A DNA stretch of 5,587 nt from assembly GCA_013329455.1 (NCBI GenBank), contig DUKF01000213.1, positions 1 through 5,587 of the forward strand, read 5' to 3'. Both the position numbers and the translations under genes were made by a program. Of this stretch, positions 5,492 to 5,587 are shown piece after piece. Source of the stretch: Methanotrichaceae archaeon. GTDB taxonomy: Archaea > Halobacteriota > Methanosarcinia > Methanotrichales > Methanotrichaceae. The first letter of the stretch is position 1. Each line of letters starts with the position of its first letter. The notes under the pieces are model-generated. The model was not told where the DNA came from. It worked only from the letters and a program-made list of their open reading frames with translations, and did no database searches.

Positions 5492-5587
5492 ATGTCATCA
5501 GGATTATATGAAATTTTGGTTCGACAGTTGCTAGACCAAGACGGTGCTAGAATGGACTTTGCGCAGATCCACACGAGAACGGAAAGA
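5492..5587 (+). CDS. Start of an unrecognised protein, cut by the window edge
   Basis: ATG 5492 opens a frame that stays open to the last base, giving 32 residues: MSSGLYEILVRQLLDQDG, then ARMDFAQIHTRTER. The peptide looks natural, with an amphipathic helix followed by a polar segment. The other two plus-strand frames over this stretch do worse; one from ATG 5508 stops after eight codons. Codon choice is less G/C-ending than in the two enzyme genes. There is no Shine-Dalgarno site in front, so it would be leaderless or start elsewhere; the frame is open back to 5411 with only a TTG alternative. It could be a complete gene's start or part of a remnant. Too little is visible to assign a family. 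Confidence 0.4.
   Translation, partial: MSSGLYEILVRQLLDQDGARMDFAQIHTRTER

Overview
The window reads as euryarchaeal DNA, most likely from a methanogen of the Methanosarcinales and perhaps Methanothrix-like. This rests on four things: a small surface protein ending in a textbook PGF-CTERM sorting signal, which is an archaea-specific anchor; a secreted-protein fragment with a QPSNAVIIDV-type beta module that I associate, from memory, with methanogen surface proteins; AT-rich TATA-type promoter elements; and T-run terminators. No rRNA, tRNA, CRISPR array or insertion sequence is visible. The genus-level placement is inference.

Layout. Bases 1-375 (+) hold the 3' end of a secreted or surface protein with a proline/glycine linker and a PEGA-like C-terminal domain. 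It is followed by a T-run and a hairpin. Bases 493-876 (-) encode a 127-residue signal peptide / Glu-rich stalk / PGF-CTERM protein. Just upstream of it is an 18-codon reading frame with its own Shine-Dalgarno sequence. Bases 950-1643 are mostly intergenic and contain several short reading frames of doubtful status, possibly gene debris. Bases 1644-3290 (+) encode a full-length thiamine-diphosphate 2-oxo-acid decarboxylase of the pyruvate/indolepyruvate decarboxylase type. Bases 3468-5282 (-), convergent to it, encode a cytoplasmic GH13 alpha-amylase-type enzyme with all catalytic residues. Between these two genes lie two strong inverted repeats and an orphan coding-like frame (3292-3468, -) that has no usual start codon at its upstream edge. 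A new frame opens at 5492 (+) and runs off the window.

How the genes fit together. The two complete enzymes could sit in central carbon metabolism: the amylase would release sugars from intracellular glycogen or maltodextrin, and the decarboxylase would convert a 2-oxo acid to an aldehyde plus CO2. They are convergent and therefore not one operon, and no aldehyde- or alcohol-handling partner is present, so a shared pathway is only a guess. The two left-hand genes are cell-surface components. I do not see a clear new multi-gene system. The items most worth a second look are the orphan frame at 3292-3468, the PGF-CTERM mini-protein with its leader frame, and the presence of a PDC-type decarboxylase in an archaeon.
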